From contig NZ_CP015109.1 in the NCBI RefSeq assembly GCF_002082015.1, positions 3,253,001-3,317,000 of the forward strand: a stretch of 64,000 nt of DNA, given 5' to 3'. The position numbers were made by a program, and so were the translations under genes. This stretch comes from Sporosarcina ureae. GTDB lineage: Bacteria > Bacillota > Bacilli > Bacillales_A > Planococcaceae. Positions within the stretch are counted from its first letter, which is position 1, and the number at the start of each line of letters is the position of its first letter. Below are positions 35,854 to 45,219 of this stretch, piece by piece. Below the pieces are notes generated by a model. That model saw nothing but the letters and a program-made list of their open reading frames with translations. It had not been told where the DNA came from and searched no databases.

Positions 35854-37022
35854 CAACTTCATTTGGTTCAGCGGCAAGCCGGCAAGTAATTAGAGAGTTA
35901 CACGCAGCAGGCTATGAAGCTGTCTTTGTTGGCGGTGCAGTACGTGACGCCCAGCTCGGTAAAAAACCGTTGGATATAGACATTACGACTTCCGCGACTC
36001 CTCATCAAGTCAAAGAAGTATTCAGACATACTATTGATATAGGTATTGAACACGGTACGATCCTCGTGCTCATGCATGGTGAGCCGATTGAAGTGACGAC
36101 ATACCGTACAGGAGCTATATACAGTGAACTTCGTCATTCCGTCCCTTCATTGCAAGCTGATTTGCAACACCGTGACTTTACGATCAATGCGCTCGCTATG
36201 ACAGTGGACGGAGAATTGATTGATGTAATGGATGGACTAAACGATTTGAAGCAAAAGATTATTCGGTCCGTCGGAAACCCTGAGGAACGTTTAAAAGAAG
36301 ATCCACTGCGTATTTTCCGTGCCTTGCGCTTTTCCTCCGTCTTGAATTTCGACATCGAGTCCGAGACATTGCAGACGATGAAAACACTAGCTCCTTCATT
36401 GCGTCATGTGGCGATAGAACGGATCAAAACAGAAATGGATAAATTGTTTCAGGGGCAGAATCCTTCTCGAGCGTTTCAGTATGGACGTGAAATTGGCTTG
36501 CCAGAACGTTTTCCCGAATTATTTTCAGCATTTGAATCATTGGATTGCTATACACCATTTCTTCACGCACGCCATGGCTTCGCGGCAATGCTTGCAGTGA
36601 CGGACACGACCGCAACGGAACTGGCTAGGTACTTCAAATTGTCTAATGAAGAAAAACGTTTTCTGAAACAGTGTGAAGAAGCCCTTGCTATACGTATACA
36701 ACGAGCGTTTGATCCATGGGATTTCTATAGCTATCCAGCCGACGTACTGGAAGTAGTAGGGAAAATCTATAGCACACATCATGAAGGTCATGATCTAAGC
36801 AATCAGCAAATTGAACAGTATAAAAACCAATTACCGATTTCGCAACGCACAGACTTGGCTTTCACCGGAAACGACTTATTGAAATGGTCTGGAAAAAGCG
36901 GTGGCAAATGGACAAGTGATTGGATTATGAAAATTGAACGAGCAGTTGTCTACGGACAAATTGAAAATGACGCACTGGCGATAAAGGAATGGTTTATAAA
37001 TGAAATCTCCCGTGAAAAGTGA
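35850..37022 (+). CDS. cca: CCA tRNA nucleotidyltransferase
   Basis: Adds or repairs the CCA end of tRNAs without a template. The 390 residues have the nucleotidyltransferase head GGAVRDAQLGKKPLDIDITT (about 28-46, catalytic DxD), RRD-like LQHRDFTINALA near 107, and the RNA-head element ERLKEDPLRIFRALRF near 148; the tail region follows. Starts within the end of bshA and overlaps birA by 23 bases, so the three are one transcript. Confidence 0.93.
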   Translation: MTTSFGSAASRQVIRELHAAGYEAVFVGGAVRDAQLGKKPLDIDITTSATPHQVKEVFRHTIDIGIEHGTILVLMHGEPIEVTTYRTGAIYSELRHSVPSLQADLQHRDFTINALAMTVDGELIDVMDGLNDLKQKIIRSVGNPEERLKEDPLRIFRALRFSSVLNFDIESETLQTMKTLAPSLRHVAIERIKTEMDKLFQGQNPSRAFQYGREIGLPERFPELFSAFESLDCYTPFLHARHGFAAMLAVTDTTATELARYFKLSNEEKRFLKQCEEALAIRIQRAFDPWDFYSYPADVLEVVGKIYSTHHEGHDLSNQQIEQYKNQLPISQRTDLAFTGNDLLKWSGKSGGKWTSDWIMKIERAVVYGQIENDALAIKEWFINEISREK

Positions 37023-37983
37023 ATTATTGAAACGATTGTTTGCTGCACAAGGTGAACCCATATCGGGTCAAGATATTGCCGATGAATTCGGTCTATCGCG
37101 CACAGCGATCTGGAAATATATTAAAGAGCTTGAAGAAGAGGGTTACGAAATTGGGTCACAGCGTAAAAAAGGTTATTACTTAATCGATGCACCCGATTTA
37201 GTGAATCAAGGGAATATTACCGAATATTTAACGACCGAACGCTATGGTCGAGTCATTAAATATTTCACATCGGTGCCTACTACACAGACCATTGCACATG
37301 AAGATGCGCAAAATGGAGCGGAAGATGGCACATTGATTATTGCGGAAGAACAGACAGCCGGCAAAGGACGTTTGGCGAGACCGTGGCAGTCAAAAGCAAA
37401 TCGGGGTATTTGGATGAGTTTGATTATTCGTCCTGATTTGGCACCTCAATACGCGCCGCAACTGACATTGGTTGCAGCCGTCGCAATTGTTCGTGCGATT
37501 GAAGAAGTGGCGGATATTCAGCCGGTTATTAAGTGGCCGAACGATATTTTACTCAACGGCAAAAAAATCACAGGTATCTTGACAGAGCTTCAGTCCGATC
37601 CTGATCGTGTCAAAGCGATTATTTTAGGGATGGGGATCAATGCCAATCAGCAGCAGTCTGATTTCCCTGAAGAACTGCAAATGATTGCGACTTCATTACG
37701 AATTGAAAAGGGAGAGATGATTGACCGTGCACAATTAGTGGCGGCCATTCTGAAGTACCTCGAGCAATATACAGATTTATATGTCGAAAAAGGATTTGCA
37801 CCGATTAAAATTTTATGGGAGAGCTATGCTGCGATAACGGGGAAGAGAATTAAAGCTAGCATGGTCCATGAAACAGTTGAAGGGATTGCGCTAGGTATTT
37901 CCCATGATGGTATGTTAGAACTACAACTGGCAGATGGTACTGTACGTGGAATTTATTCCGCAGACATCGAAGTTAAGAATTAA
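37000..37983 (+). CDS. birA: Biotin-protein ligase and biotin operon repressor BirA
   Basis: Bifunctional protein: attaches biotin to acetyl- and pyruvate carboxylase and represses biotin genes. The 327 residues begin with a helix-turn-helix (SGQDIADEFGLSRTAIWKYIKEL, about 22-44), then the ligase core with AEEQTAGKGRLARPW near 112 (biotinyl-AMP loop) and KWPNDILLNGKKITGIL near 180, and a short SH3-like C-terminus. AAAGGA at 36985 fits the ATG at 37000, inside cca. Confidence 0.94.
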   Translation: MKSPVKSELLKRLFAAQGEPISGQDIADEFGLSRTAIWKYIKELEEEGYEIGSQRKKGYYLIDAPDLVNQGNITEYLTTERYGRVIKYFTSVPTTQTIAHEDAQNGAEDGTLIIAEEQTAGKGRLARPWQSKANRGIWMSLIIRPDLAPQYAPQLTLVAAVAIVRAIEEVADIQPVIKWPNDILLNGKKITGILTELQSDPDRVKAIILGMGINANQQQSDFPEELQMIATSLRIEKGEMIDRAQLVAAILKYLEQYTDLYVEKGFAPIKILWESYAAITGKRIKASMVHETVEGIALGISHDGMLELQLADGTVRGIYSADIEVKN

Positions 37984-38020
37984 AACTATACATAAACTGA
38001 CTGTTTTGATATAGTGTACG

Positions 38021-38175
38021 CATAGGGCGGTATCGATTTGAGAGCTGCACCTGTTTGGCAAATGAATTATATACAAGTTCTGCCTTGATCTATTTAGACA
38101 GGGACGGAGGAAGCATGATGAAACGCTTACGCAACCCTTCTGTCCAAATTTGGATCAGTAGGGTTTTATTTTTGG
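38021..38175 (+). promoter_or_regulatory. Attenuator-like leader of panBCD
   Basis: The 246-base gap after birA contains a terminator hairpin at 38133-38165 (AACCCT/AGGGTT, CTG/CAG and TCCAAA/TTTGGA in one stem) followed by long T tracts, 55 bases before the panB ribosome site. Upstream, AGACAGGGA at 38096-38104 can pair with the TCTGTC part of the hairpin, giving a competing fold. The motif A-T/C-AGGG-CGG occurs twice (about 38022 and 38098). A pantothenate-linked RNA element (the 'pan' motif class) is one candidate; this needs a covariance search. It may instead simply terminate birA transcription. Confidence 0.45.
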
Positions 38176-38180
38176 TTTTT
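38133..38180 (+). terminator. Rho-independent terminator in the panB leader
   Basis: Long near-perfect stem from AACCCT (38133) to AGGGTT (38165), then TTTTATTTTTGGTTTTTTT. Confidence 0.8.
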
Positions 38181-38229
38181 TTGCCTACCAAACGCCTGCT
38201 GAAATCAGACGTAAAGGAGAAGATAAACA

Positions 38230-39069
38230 ATGAAATCTACAACAGATTTTTCGAAAATGAAAGCTAATGGTGAAAAAATCAGTATGTTGACCGCATATGA
38301 TTATCCGACAGCACAAATTGCAGAACAAGCAGGTATTGATGTACTTCTTGTCGGGGATTCCCTTGGTATGGTCGTGCTAGGCTATGATTCGACTGCACAT
38401 GTAACGCTCGATGAAATGAGTCACCATGGTAAAGCGGTTCGACGAGGTGCAAAAGATACGTTCGTAATCGTCGATATGCCATTTGGTACGTATCATGGAT
38501 CGGCTGATACCACTTTACAGAATGCTTTACGTTTATTCCAAGAAACTTCTGCGAATGCACTGAAAGTCGAAGGCAGTGGCGCGGTTATCGATAAAATCAA
38601 GTTGATGACGACAGCTGGCATGCCAGTATGTGCACACTTAGGATTGCTTCCGCAGTCAGCTGGAGTTAGTGGTGGATACAAAGTTCAAGGGAAAACGGCT
38701 GCTGCAGCTAAACAGTTGATCGATGATGCTAAAGCTTGTGAAGCAGCGGGTGCGTTTATGATTGTACTGGAATGCATTCCTTTCCAATTGGCAAGAGAAG
38801 TTGCGGAGGCAGTATCTATTCCTATCATTGGTATCGGTGCGGGTGCTGAAGCAGACGGCCAAGTACTCGTATTCCATGATATGGTGCGCTATGGCAATCA
38901 TAAATTACCAAAATTCGTCGAAAGTTATGCGGACGTTGGTAAAGATATCGAAGGTGCGATGAGACTGTATAATTTGGCAGTTAAAGATGGATCGTTTCCT
39001 TCTGAAAGCCATCGCTTTACGATGAAGGAAGAAGAACTTGAAGCATTGTACGGAGGCAAGACGCTATGA
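38230..39069 (+). CDS. panB: 3-methyl-2-oxobutanoate hydroxymethyltransferase
   Basis: Makes ketopantoate from 2-oxoisovalerate in pantothenate (coenzyme A) synthesis. The 279 residues show [11 protein letters not shown] near 18-28, [15 protein letters not shown] near 37-51 (metal-binding Asp), VKVEGG-like LKVEGSG near 113 and [15 protein letters not shown] near 199. AAAGGAGAAG precedes the ATG by 8 bases. Overlaps panC by four bases; the three genes form the operon panBCD. Confidence 0.95.
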   Translation: MKSTTDFSKMKANGEKISMLTAYDYPTAQIAEQAGIDVLLVGDSLGMVVLGYDSTAHVTLDEMSHHGKAVRRGAKDTFVIVDMPFGTYHGSADTTLQNALRLFQETSANALKVEGSGAVIDKIKLMTTAGMPVCAHLGLLPQSAGVSGGYKVQGKTAAAAKQLIDDAKACEAAGAFMIVLECIPFQLAREVAEAVSIPIIGIGAGAEADGQVLVFHDMVRYGNHKLPKFVESYADVGKDIEGAMRLYNLAVKDGSFPSESHRFTMKEEELEALYGGKTL

Positions 39070-39947
39070 GTACTAGTGCCACCATGCAAATAGTTCGATC
39101 GATCGCGGAATTACAAAATATTCTAAACACAAGAAAACGTGAAGGGCGCACTGTAGGTTTCGTACCGACAATGGGTTTCCTTCATGAAGGTCATATGGAA
39201 TTAGTCAAAGAAGCTAGAAGAGACCATGATATGGTCGTCATGAGTATTTTCGTCAACCCTGCGCAGTTTGGGCCTGGAGAAGATTACGAAGCCTATCCAC
39301 GCGATGAACAACATGACGCAGAATTGGCTTCCACAGCAGGAGTCGACTATTTATTTATTCCATCTGTTGATGAAATGTATCCTCGTAAAAGCGGCATCAG
39401 AATTCTACCTGGAGAACAAGCGTCGCGTCTATGTGGTGCTTCAAGACCAGGACATTTCGACGGGGTATTGAAAGTTCTATTGAAATTATTCAATATCGTC
39501 GATCCAGATGAATCGTATTTTGGCATGAAAGATGCGCAACAACTAGCGATTATTGAAACGTTTGTAGAAGACTTCAATCTTCGCACATCGATCACACGTG
39601 TACCTACTGTACGTGAAGAAGACGGACTCGCGAAAAGTTCACGTAATGTGCGATTACTTGAACACGAACGAAATGAAGCAAGTGCCATCTATCGTGCACT
39701 ATCTCAAGGGAAACGCAGTTATTATGAAGGCGTGCCACTTCAAGAAGTAGCGAAGATTGTGCGCAAAGTGATTGAAGAAGAAACATCCGGGACAATTGAT
39801 TATGTCGAAGTGCTTGCATATCCGTCTTTGGAAGAAAAGATCGACGATACGGATGAAGTAATCTTAGCAGCCGCAGTCCAGTTTACTCACGCAAGATTGA
39901 TAGATAATATTATTATGTCAACTATAAAGGATGAGAAAAATGTTTAG
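39066..39947 (+). CDS. panC: Pantothenate synthetase
   Basis: ATP-dependent condensation of pantoate and beta-alanine. The 293 residues carry [14 protein letters not shown] near 34-47 (HIGH-like), [22 protein letters not shown] near 60-80, GKMDAQQ-like [12 protein letters not shown] near 156 and SSRNVRL (KMSKS-like) near 189. GGAGG at 39052-39056 lies within panB. It overlaps panD by eight bases. Confidence 0.95.
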   Translation: MSTSATMQIVRSIAELQNILNTRKREGRTVGFVPTMGFLHEGHMELVKEARRDHDMVVMSIFVNPAQFGPGEDYEAYPRDEQHDAELASTAGVDYLFIPSVDEMYPRKSGIRILPGEQASRLCGASRPGHFDGVLKVLLKLFNIVDPDESYFGMKDAQQLAIIETFVEDFNLRTSITRVPTVREEDGLAKSSRNVRLLEHERNEASAIYRALSQGKRSYYEGVPLQEVAKIVRKVIEEETSGTIDYVEVLAYPSLEEKIDDTDEVILAAAVQFTHARLIDNIIMSTIKDEKNV

Positions 39948-40323
39948 AATGATGATGAATGGAAAATTACACCGCGCCACTGTAACGGAAGCCAATCTGA
40001 ATTACGTAGGGAGCATTACAATTGACGGAGCGCTATTAGAGGCTGCGGGGATGTTACCGAATGAGAAAGTGCAGATCGTTAATAATAATAACGGTGCGCG
40101 CTTCGAAACGTATATTATCGAAGGAGAGCCAGGCAGTGGAGTAATTTGTGTCAACGGAGCTGCAGCACGTCTTGTGCAGCCGGGTGACATTGTTATCATT
40201 CTTTCTTATGCATATGTGTCGGATGAAGAGGCGCGTACGCATCAGCCGACTGTGTTGATAATGGATGAGCAGAATCGTGTGAAGGAAGTAATCACGGAAA
40301 AACCAGGCGTCGCTATATTCTAA
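39940..40323 (+). CDS. panD: Aspartate 1-decarboxylase proenzyme
   Basis: Pyruvoyl enzyme making beta-alanine from aspartate. With the start at 39940 the protein is 127 residues and the self-cleavage Gly24-Ser25 falls in NYVGSITID, exactly as in the Bacillus enzyme; an upstream ATG at 39931 would add three residues. Later [15 protein letters not shown] and [12 protein letters not shown] are family blocks. AAGGATGAG lies just upstream, inside panC. Confidence 0.94.
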   Translation: MFRMMMNGKLHRATVTEANLNYVGSITIDGALLEAAGMLPNEKVQIVNNNNGARFETYIIEGEPGSGVICVNGAAARLVQPGDIVIILSYAYVSDEEARTHQPTVLIMDEQNRVKEVITEKPGVAIF

Positions 40324-40328
40324 AGAGT

Positions 40329-40371
40329 ACTGAACCCCCATTTGAGAATTATTAGAATGGGGGTTCAGTTG
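40329..40371 (+). terminator. Hairpin after panD
   Basis: ACTGAACCCCCATT and AATGGGGGTTCAGT are exact inverted repeats of 14 bases with a 13-base loop, just after the panD stop. The T run after it is poor (TTGTAG), so termination efficiency is doubtful. Confidence 0.65.
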
Positions 40372-40402
40372 TAGAAAAAGTAAGCGCAGTGAGGTAGCTT
40401 TG

Positions 40403-40500
40403 TTAATCTTCGTTCCAAATGGGCGCTTTCAAGGGGAGCAATCGTGAGCTGTGCCTTCAGGAAATTGTCTCTAGCTAGAGCTTCTACGCGGAACTACTCC
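40403..40500 (-). repeat. GC-rich dispersed repeat, degenerate inverted copy
   Basis: In the 300-base gap between panD and dinG, the reverse strand reads GAAAGCGCCCATTTGGA (from 40430 down to about 40414), matching GAAAGCG...CCCATCTGGA in the copy at 12.9 kb, preceded by an eroded GC-rich body. No gene is seen in the gap. Confidence 0.45.
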
Positions 40501-40623
40501 TTAAATTACTTTTATTATTTGTTTGTTCAAAGGGTATATTATTTGGCCACATGCAAGACGTGAGTCGTTGTGGTAAGTGTGATACAATTTGCTTTAGAAA
40601 CCAAATAGGAAGTTGATGATGGT

Positions 40624-43425
40624 ATGTCTACAAGCAAATATGCAGTTGTCGATTTGGAAACGACTGGTCATTCGCCTTCAAATGGAGATCGGATCATTCA
40701 AATTGCGATTGTTTTTATTGAAAATCATAAAATAATAGATACATATATGCGTTACGTGCATCCGCAGCGCCCGATTCCGCCTTTTATTCACCAACTGACA
40801 TCGATTGGCGATGACGAGGTGAAGGATGCTGCTCCTTTTGAAAAGATTGCGGAAGAAGTGGCGGATTTGCTTGCGGGATGTATTTTTGTCGCGCACAATA
40901 CAGACTTTGACGTATCCTTTCTACAAAAAGAATTGGTTCGCTGTGGTGTGTCAAAATGGCATGGCAAGACTATTGATACCGTAGAACTAGCGAAGATTAT
41001 GTATCCTACTTTGCCTGGCTATCGATTGCAGGATATTGCCGAGTCTTTAAATATTTCGTTAAAGCAAGCTCACCGGGCGGATGATGATGCAGAAGCGACT
41101 GCATTGTTTTTGTTGAAGGCTATTGAAAAAATTAAAACCTTACCTAAAGAGACGTTGAATCGTATGCATGAGCGTTCATTCGCCATGAAATCGGATGTAT
41201 CCACATTATTTTATGAAGCGTTAAAGCATGTACGTGGCAAGGAAACGTCTAGCGACTATGCATTATTTCGTGGAATCCCGTATTTGAAATCAAAGCCCAC
41301 TACTACATCCTGGCCCGAGCCGATAGAATTTCCTGCCGATGATCTGGCGAAAGATCGAGTCATGCAGAAAATTCATCCGTCCTATCACGTTAGGGAAGGT
41401 CAAGCCCAGTTAATGGATTTGACGTGGCAAGCTTTTGTTGAAAAGAAGCAAATTGCTGTGGAGATTCCAACTGGCGCTGGCAAGACGATCGGTTATTTAG
41501 TGCCTGCTTTAATCCGCGCATATGAAACGAAGCAGCCTGTTGTTATTAGTACGTATACGAACCACTTGGTCGACACACTTGCAGAGGAAGTCCAGAAGCT
41601 TGAAAAGGCTTTGCAAATGACGATCCCAACGACTGTCGTTAAAGGTATGGCGAATTATATTTCATTCGGGAAATTTGAGGAGTTACTGCATTTTAATGAT
41701 GAAGTGTATGACGATTCGATCACGATCATGCAGTTATTGGTTTGGTTAACCGAAACGACTACTGGTGATTTAGATGAGGTCAATGTATCAGGTGGCGGTC
41801 AGTTGTTTATCGATCGCATCCGGAAGCGTTCGATGCGCGTGAAGAAAGACGAACGCGTGGCGGACTTTTATACGCATACATTAAATAACTGTCAGCAGTC
41901 GATGGTGCTATTGACGAATCATTCAATGTTGGTGAACGACCAGCAACGTTATGATCCGTTGTTTCATTCCATCAGTGGGTTGGTGATCGATGAAGCCCAT
42001 CAAATGAATCAAGCGGCAATTCGGACGCACCAACAAGTGTTTTCTTATACGAAATGGAAATATGTAATGAGTCAGTTGAACGGCTTAAGTAGCTGCCAAC
42101 TATTGTTTGATATTCAAGATATCTTAAAGCGATTTCGTTTCAATCATGAACTTTCAACTGAACGGCTTCAGCATTCATTCAATGAATTCATGCTCGCATT
42201 TGATGAGTCGATGTTGGTGCTGATGAACTCCAATTCAAACTATGATAATAAACAGTCGACAAGAACGGTGAAGCCATTGTCCAAACGTCTTCGGTCGAAT
42301 GAAATTTTCGATAAAGTGTTGCGTAAAATGAATGAATATATCGGTGTAACCGAAAACTATGCGATGCCGATTCAAAATTTGCCGAATGAATTGACACTGC
42401 ATGAGCAAGCAGCGCTCAATGAATGGTTGTATTGGGTCAATGAAATGAAGATCAAAGCTGGTGAGTGGATTGAATTATTTTTGGAGCAGCCAAAATCCAG
42501 TACGACCATTTGGATGGAGAAAGACAGCCGAAGTTTGCCTGGCAGTTTACAAATCAAGAAAAGTCCGATCAACGGTTCAGAAGTAATTCGCGATTTTATG
42601 GATACATTTGAAGGGGAAGCAGGCGTCGTCTGGACGTCCGGTACGTTAACTGCAGGGCAACAGGACCGCTTTGTACTAGACCAAGCAGGATTGCCCTCCA
42701 GCGTGCCGCTGTACACTTTTGATGCCCCAGCGAACTTCTATGAAGGTGCTCATACGATGATTGTGGAAGATATGCCAGATATTCAGCAAGTTTCAAATGA
42801 AGAGTACATCGAAGCGGTCGCAGATGCGTTAATCCAAACAGCCGTTGCGATTGAAGGACGCGTGTTTGCGTTGTTCTTGTCTCATGATATGTTGAAGAAG
42901 ACGCATCAAGCCGTGATCGACAGTGAATCATTACAAGAAGATTATATGTTGATCGCACAAGGCGTCAGCTCGGGAAGCCGTCATAAGTTGCTGAAGACGT
43001 TCAAACAGCAAAAGAAAGCCGTTTTATTCGGCACGACAAGCTTCTGGGAAGGTGTGGATGTGCCCAGTGAACAATTATCCGCGGTAGTGGTCGTTCGTTT
43101 ACCGTTTACATCACCTGAGGAACCTCTATTTAAAGCTCGTTCAGAAGCTCTAGTGGCGGAACGTAAAAATGCATTCCTCGATCTTGGTTTACCGGAAGCT
43201 ATATTGCGTTTCAGACAGGGATTCGGTAGATTGATTCGTTCATCAGACGAACAGGGATTCTTCATCATATTGGATCGACGTATTGATACGAAATCCTACG
43301 GTACAACCTTTTTACAGGCTTTACCTAAATCATCGGTGAAAAAAGTATCTTTAGAAGGTCTAGTTAAGGAGATCGAAAATTGTTATAATGATGGATGTAC
43401 GAATAGAAAGCAGGTTAGAAAATGA
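40624..43425 (+). CDS. dinG: DinG-type ATP-dependent helicase with 3'-5' exonuclease domain
   Basis: Superfamily 2 XPD-like enzyme of 933 residues. N-terminal DnaQ-type exonuclease (about 1-175): DLETTG, HNTDFDVSFL and HRADDDAEA give the DEDDh catalytic residues. Helicase core: Walker A PTGAGKT near 282, DEAH near 455, TSFWEGVDVPSE near 805 and QGFGRLIRS near 863. The iron-sulfur cysteines of E. coli DinG are not evident, as usual for the Gram-positive fused form. Follows panBCD and precedes ypmB, as in Bacillus. AGGAAG lies 10 bases upstream of the ATG. Confidence 0.92.
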   Translation: MSTSKYAVVDLETTGHSPSNGDRIIQIAIVFIENHKIIDTYMRYVHPQRPIPPFIHQLTSIGDDEVKDAAPFEKIAEEVADLLAGCIFVAHNTDFDVSFLQKELVRCGVSKWHGKTIDTVELAKIMYPTLPGYRLQDIAESLNISLKQAHRADDDAEATALFLLKAIEKIKTLPKETLNRMHERSFAMKSDVSTLFYEALKHVRGKETSSDYALFRGIPYLKSKPTTTSWPEPIEFPADDLAKDRVMQKIHPSYHVREGQAQLMDLTWQAFVEKKQIAVEIPTGAGKTIGYLVPALIRAYETKQPVVISTYTNHLVDTLAEEVQKLEKALQMTIPTTVVKGMANYISFGKFEELLHFNDEVYDDSITIMQLLVWLTETTTGDLDEVNVSGGGQLFIDRIRKRSMRVKKDERVADFYTHTLNNCQQSMVLLTNHSMLVNDQQRYDPLFHSISGLVIDEAHQMNQAAIRTHQQVFSYTKWKYVMSQLNGLSSCQLLFDIQDILKRFRFNHELSTERLQHSFNEFMLAFDESMLVLMNSNSNYDNKQSTRTVKPLSKRLRSNEIFDKVLRKMNEYIGVTENYAMPIQNLPNELTLHEQAALNEWLYWVNEMKIKAGEWIELFLEQPKSSTTIWMEKDSRSLPGSLQIKKSPINGSEVIRDFMDTFEGEAGVVWTSGTLTAGQQDRFVLDQAGLPSSVPLYTFDAPANFYEGAHTMIVEDMPDIQQVSNEEYIEAVADALIQTAVAIEGRVFALFLSHDMLKKTHQAVIDSESLQEDYMLIAQGVSSGSRHKLLKTFKQQKKAVLFGTTSFWEGVDVPSEQLSAVVVVRLPFTSPEEPLFKARSEALVAERKNAFLDLGLPEAILRFRQGFGRLIRSSDEQGFFIILDRRIDTKSYGTTFLQALPKSSVKKVSLEGLVKEIENCYNDGCTNRKQVRK

Positions 43426-43467
43426 ATCGAAAACAATCAGCGGTTCATTCGATAGGAAGTGGCACTT

Positions 43468-43947
43468 TTGCTCAATTGGATTAAGTTTCTATTCCTATTT
43501 TTACTTGCGCTCGGGTTCACAATTACTTTTATCGTTTTCTATCAAGCGGGGAAGCCGTTTGCTGAATCTGAAAAAGTAGTAAAAGAAGCCGTATTAGCAA
43601 ATAATGTTCTGGAAAAAGTAGAAAAAATGGATCATTATCATGGGAAAACGTCATGGATTACCGTCTATGGCACAGATAAAAATGATCATGAAAAAATCAT
43701 CTTCGTGGAAGAAGAAACGACGAAGATTCTGAAAGCTGTTTCAATTAAAGATGGTATTACAAAGCAAAAAGCCAAGGACATCGTAAAAAAAGAGGAAAAC
43801 GTAAAAAAGATCCTCAATGCCGCATTAGGCATGGAAAATGACACTCCGTTTTGGGAAGTGAGTTATCTGGATGACGAGGATTTCTTACACTACGCGTATC
43901 TGAATTTTGTAGATGGAAAATGGTTAAAGCGAATTTCAAAACTATAG
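43468..43947 (+). CDS. ypmB: YpmB-like membrane-anchored protein
   Basis: A 159-residue protein with one N-terminal membrane helix (about 5-25) and an extracytoplasmic alpha/beta domain resembling PepSY/DUF5590 repeats, as B. subtilis YpmB between dinG and aspB. Function unknown. Start: AGGAAG at 43454-43459 best fits a TTG at 43468; a GTG at 43459 overlaps the site. The small ypmA gene of Bacillus was not recognised between dinG and this gene. Confidence 0.78.
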   Translation: MLNWIKFLFLFLLALGFTITFIVFYQAGKPFAESEKVVKEAVLANNVLEKVEKMDHYHGKTSWITVYGTDKNDHEKIIFVEEETTKILKAVSIKDGITKQKAKDIVKKEENVKKILNAALGMENDTPFWEVSYLDDEDFLHYAYLNFVDGKWLKRISKL

Positions 43948-43981
43948 AAAAATGGATTAGGACTAAAAGGGAGCGGTCAAT

Positions 43982-45175
43982 TTGAAAAAGCAATTAGCGT
44001 CCAGAGTAAATACTTTATCACCATCTACAACATTAGCGATTACAGCGAAGGCGAAAGAAATGAAGGTTGCCGGCATCGATGTGATCGGACTCGGAGCTGG
44101 TGAACCGGATTATAATACGCCTAAAAACATCTTAGAAGCAGCGTATCAATCAATGAAGGATGGCAAGACGAAATATACTCCGGCCGGTGGTCTTCCGCAA
44201 CTAAAGGATGCCGTAATTGACAAATTGAAAAGAGACCAAGGATTGGATTATACGCGCAAGGAAGTGTTAGTGGGAATTGGAGCGAAGCATGTGCTCTATA
44301 CACTTTTCCAAGTGCTGCTTAATAAAGGCGACGAAGTGATTATCCCTTCGCCATTTTGGGTGAGTTATCCTGAACAAGTGAAGCTCGCAGAAGGTACACC
44401 TGTCTTCGTTGAAGGAACAGCTGCAGAGCAGTTCAAAGTATCAGCCAAGCAAATTAAAGAAGCCATTACGGATCAGACAAAAGCGGTCATCATTAACTCA
44501 CCGGGTAATCCAACGGGTATGATCTATTCGAAAGAAGAACTCACAGCGATTGCGGATGTTTGCCGTGAAAAAGATGTATGGATCATTTCAGATGAAATTT
44601 ATGAGAAGCTTGTTTATGATGGTAAAGAACATGTATCGATTGCACAGCTATCAGACGATGCAAAAGATCGTACATTCATTATTAATGGTGTATCGAAATC
44701 CCATTCTATGACGGGCTGGAGAATAGGATATATCGCAGGCGATGAAGAAGTAGTAAGCGCGATGACGAATCTTGCAAGCCATTCTACATCTAATCCAACG
44801 ACGACTTCGCAATATGCAGCAATTGAAGCATATAACGGACCTCAAGACACTGTAGAAGTCATGCGAAAAGACTTTGAATCCCGTTTGAATCAGGCGTACC
44901 CTAAACTTGCTGCTATCCCAGGTTTTGATGTATTAAAGCCACAAGGCGCATTCTATTTATTGCCAGACGTACAAGAAGCAGTTAAGAAAACGGGTTACGC
45001 AAACGTAGATGATTTCGCACAAGCATTACTGACAGAAGCTAAAGTAGCTGTCATTCCAGGCACTGGATTTGGTTCTGATACTACGATCCGTCTTTCTTAT
45101 GCCACTTCGATCGATCAGTTGGAAGAAGGAATTGCACGTATTGATCAATTTGTAAGAGATCATTGGAAAGCGTAA
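43982..45175 (+). CDS. aspB: Aspartate aminotransferase
   Basis: PLP-dependent class I aminotransferase (Ib subgroup) interconverting aspartate and oxaloacetate. The 397 residues show GAGEPDYNTP near 38-47, NSPGNPTGM near 173, and the PLP-binding Lys in NGVSKSHSMTGWRIGY near 237. TTG start after GGGAGCGG. In B. subtilis asnS follows; here dnaD follows after 44 bases. Confidence 0.94.
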   Translation: MKKQLASRVNTLSPSTTLAITAKAKEMKVAGIDVIGLGAGEPDYNTPKNILEAAYQSMKDGKTKYTPAGGLPQLKDAVIDKLKRDQGLDYTRKEVLVGIGAKHVLYTLFQVLLNKGDEVIIPSPFWVSYPEQVKLAEGTPVFVEGTAAEQFKVSAKQIKEAITDQTKAVIINSPGNPTGMIYSKEELTAIADVCREKDVWIISDEIYEKLVYDGKEHVSIAQLSDDAKDRTFIINGVSKSHSMTGWRIGYIAGDEEVVSAMTNLASHSTSNPTTTSQYAAIEAYNGPQDTVEVMRKDFESRLNQAYPKLAAIPGFDVLKPQGAFYLLPDVQEAVKKTGYANVDDFAQALLTEAKVAVIPGTGFGSDTTIRLSYATSIDQLEEGIARIDQFVRDHWKA

Positions 45176-45219
45176 AACAGAAGCAACTGACAAGTTGCTG
45201 ATGAGAGGAAGTTTCAACT

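Noticed and set aside
38055-38267. 70-codon frame across the panB leader
   Set aside because: Runs through a terminator hairpin and overlaps the panB start in another frame; its only ribosome-like site precedes an internal ATG in RNA-structured sequence.
43388-43579. 63-codon frame at the dinG/ypmB junction, considered as ypmA
   Set aside because: Overlaps both genes in another frame, lacks a ribosome site and does not resemble YpmA.
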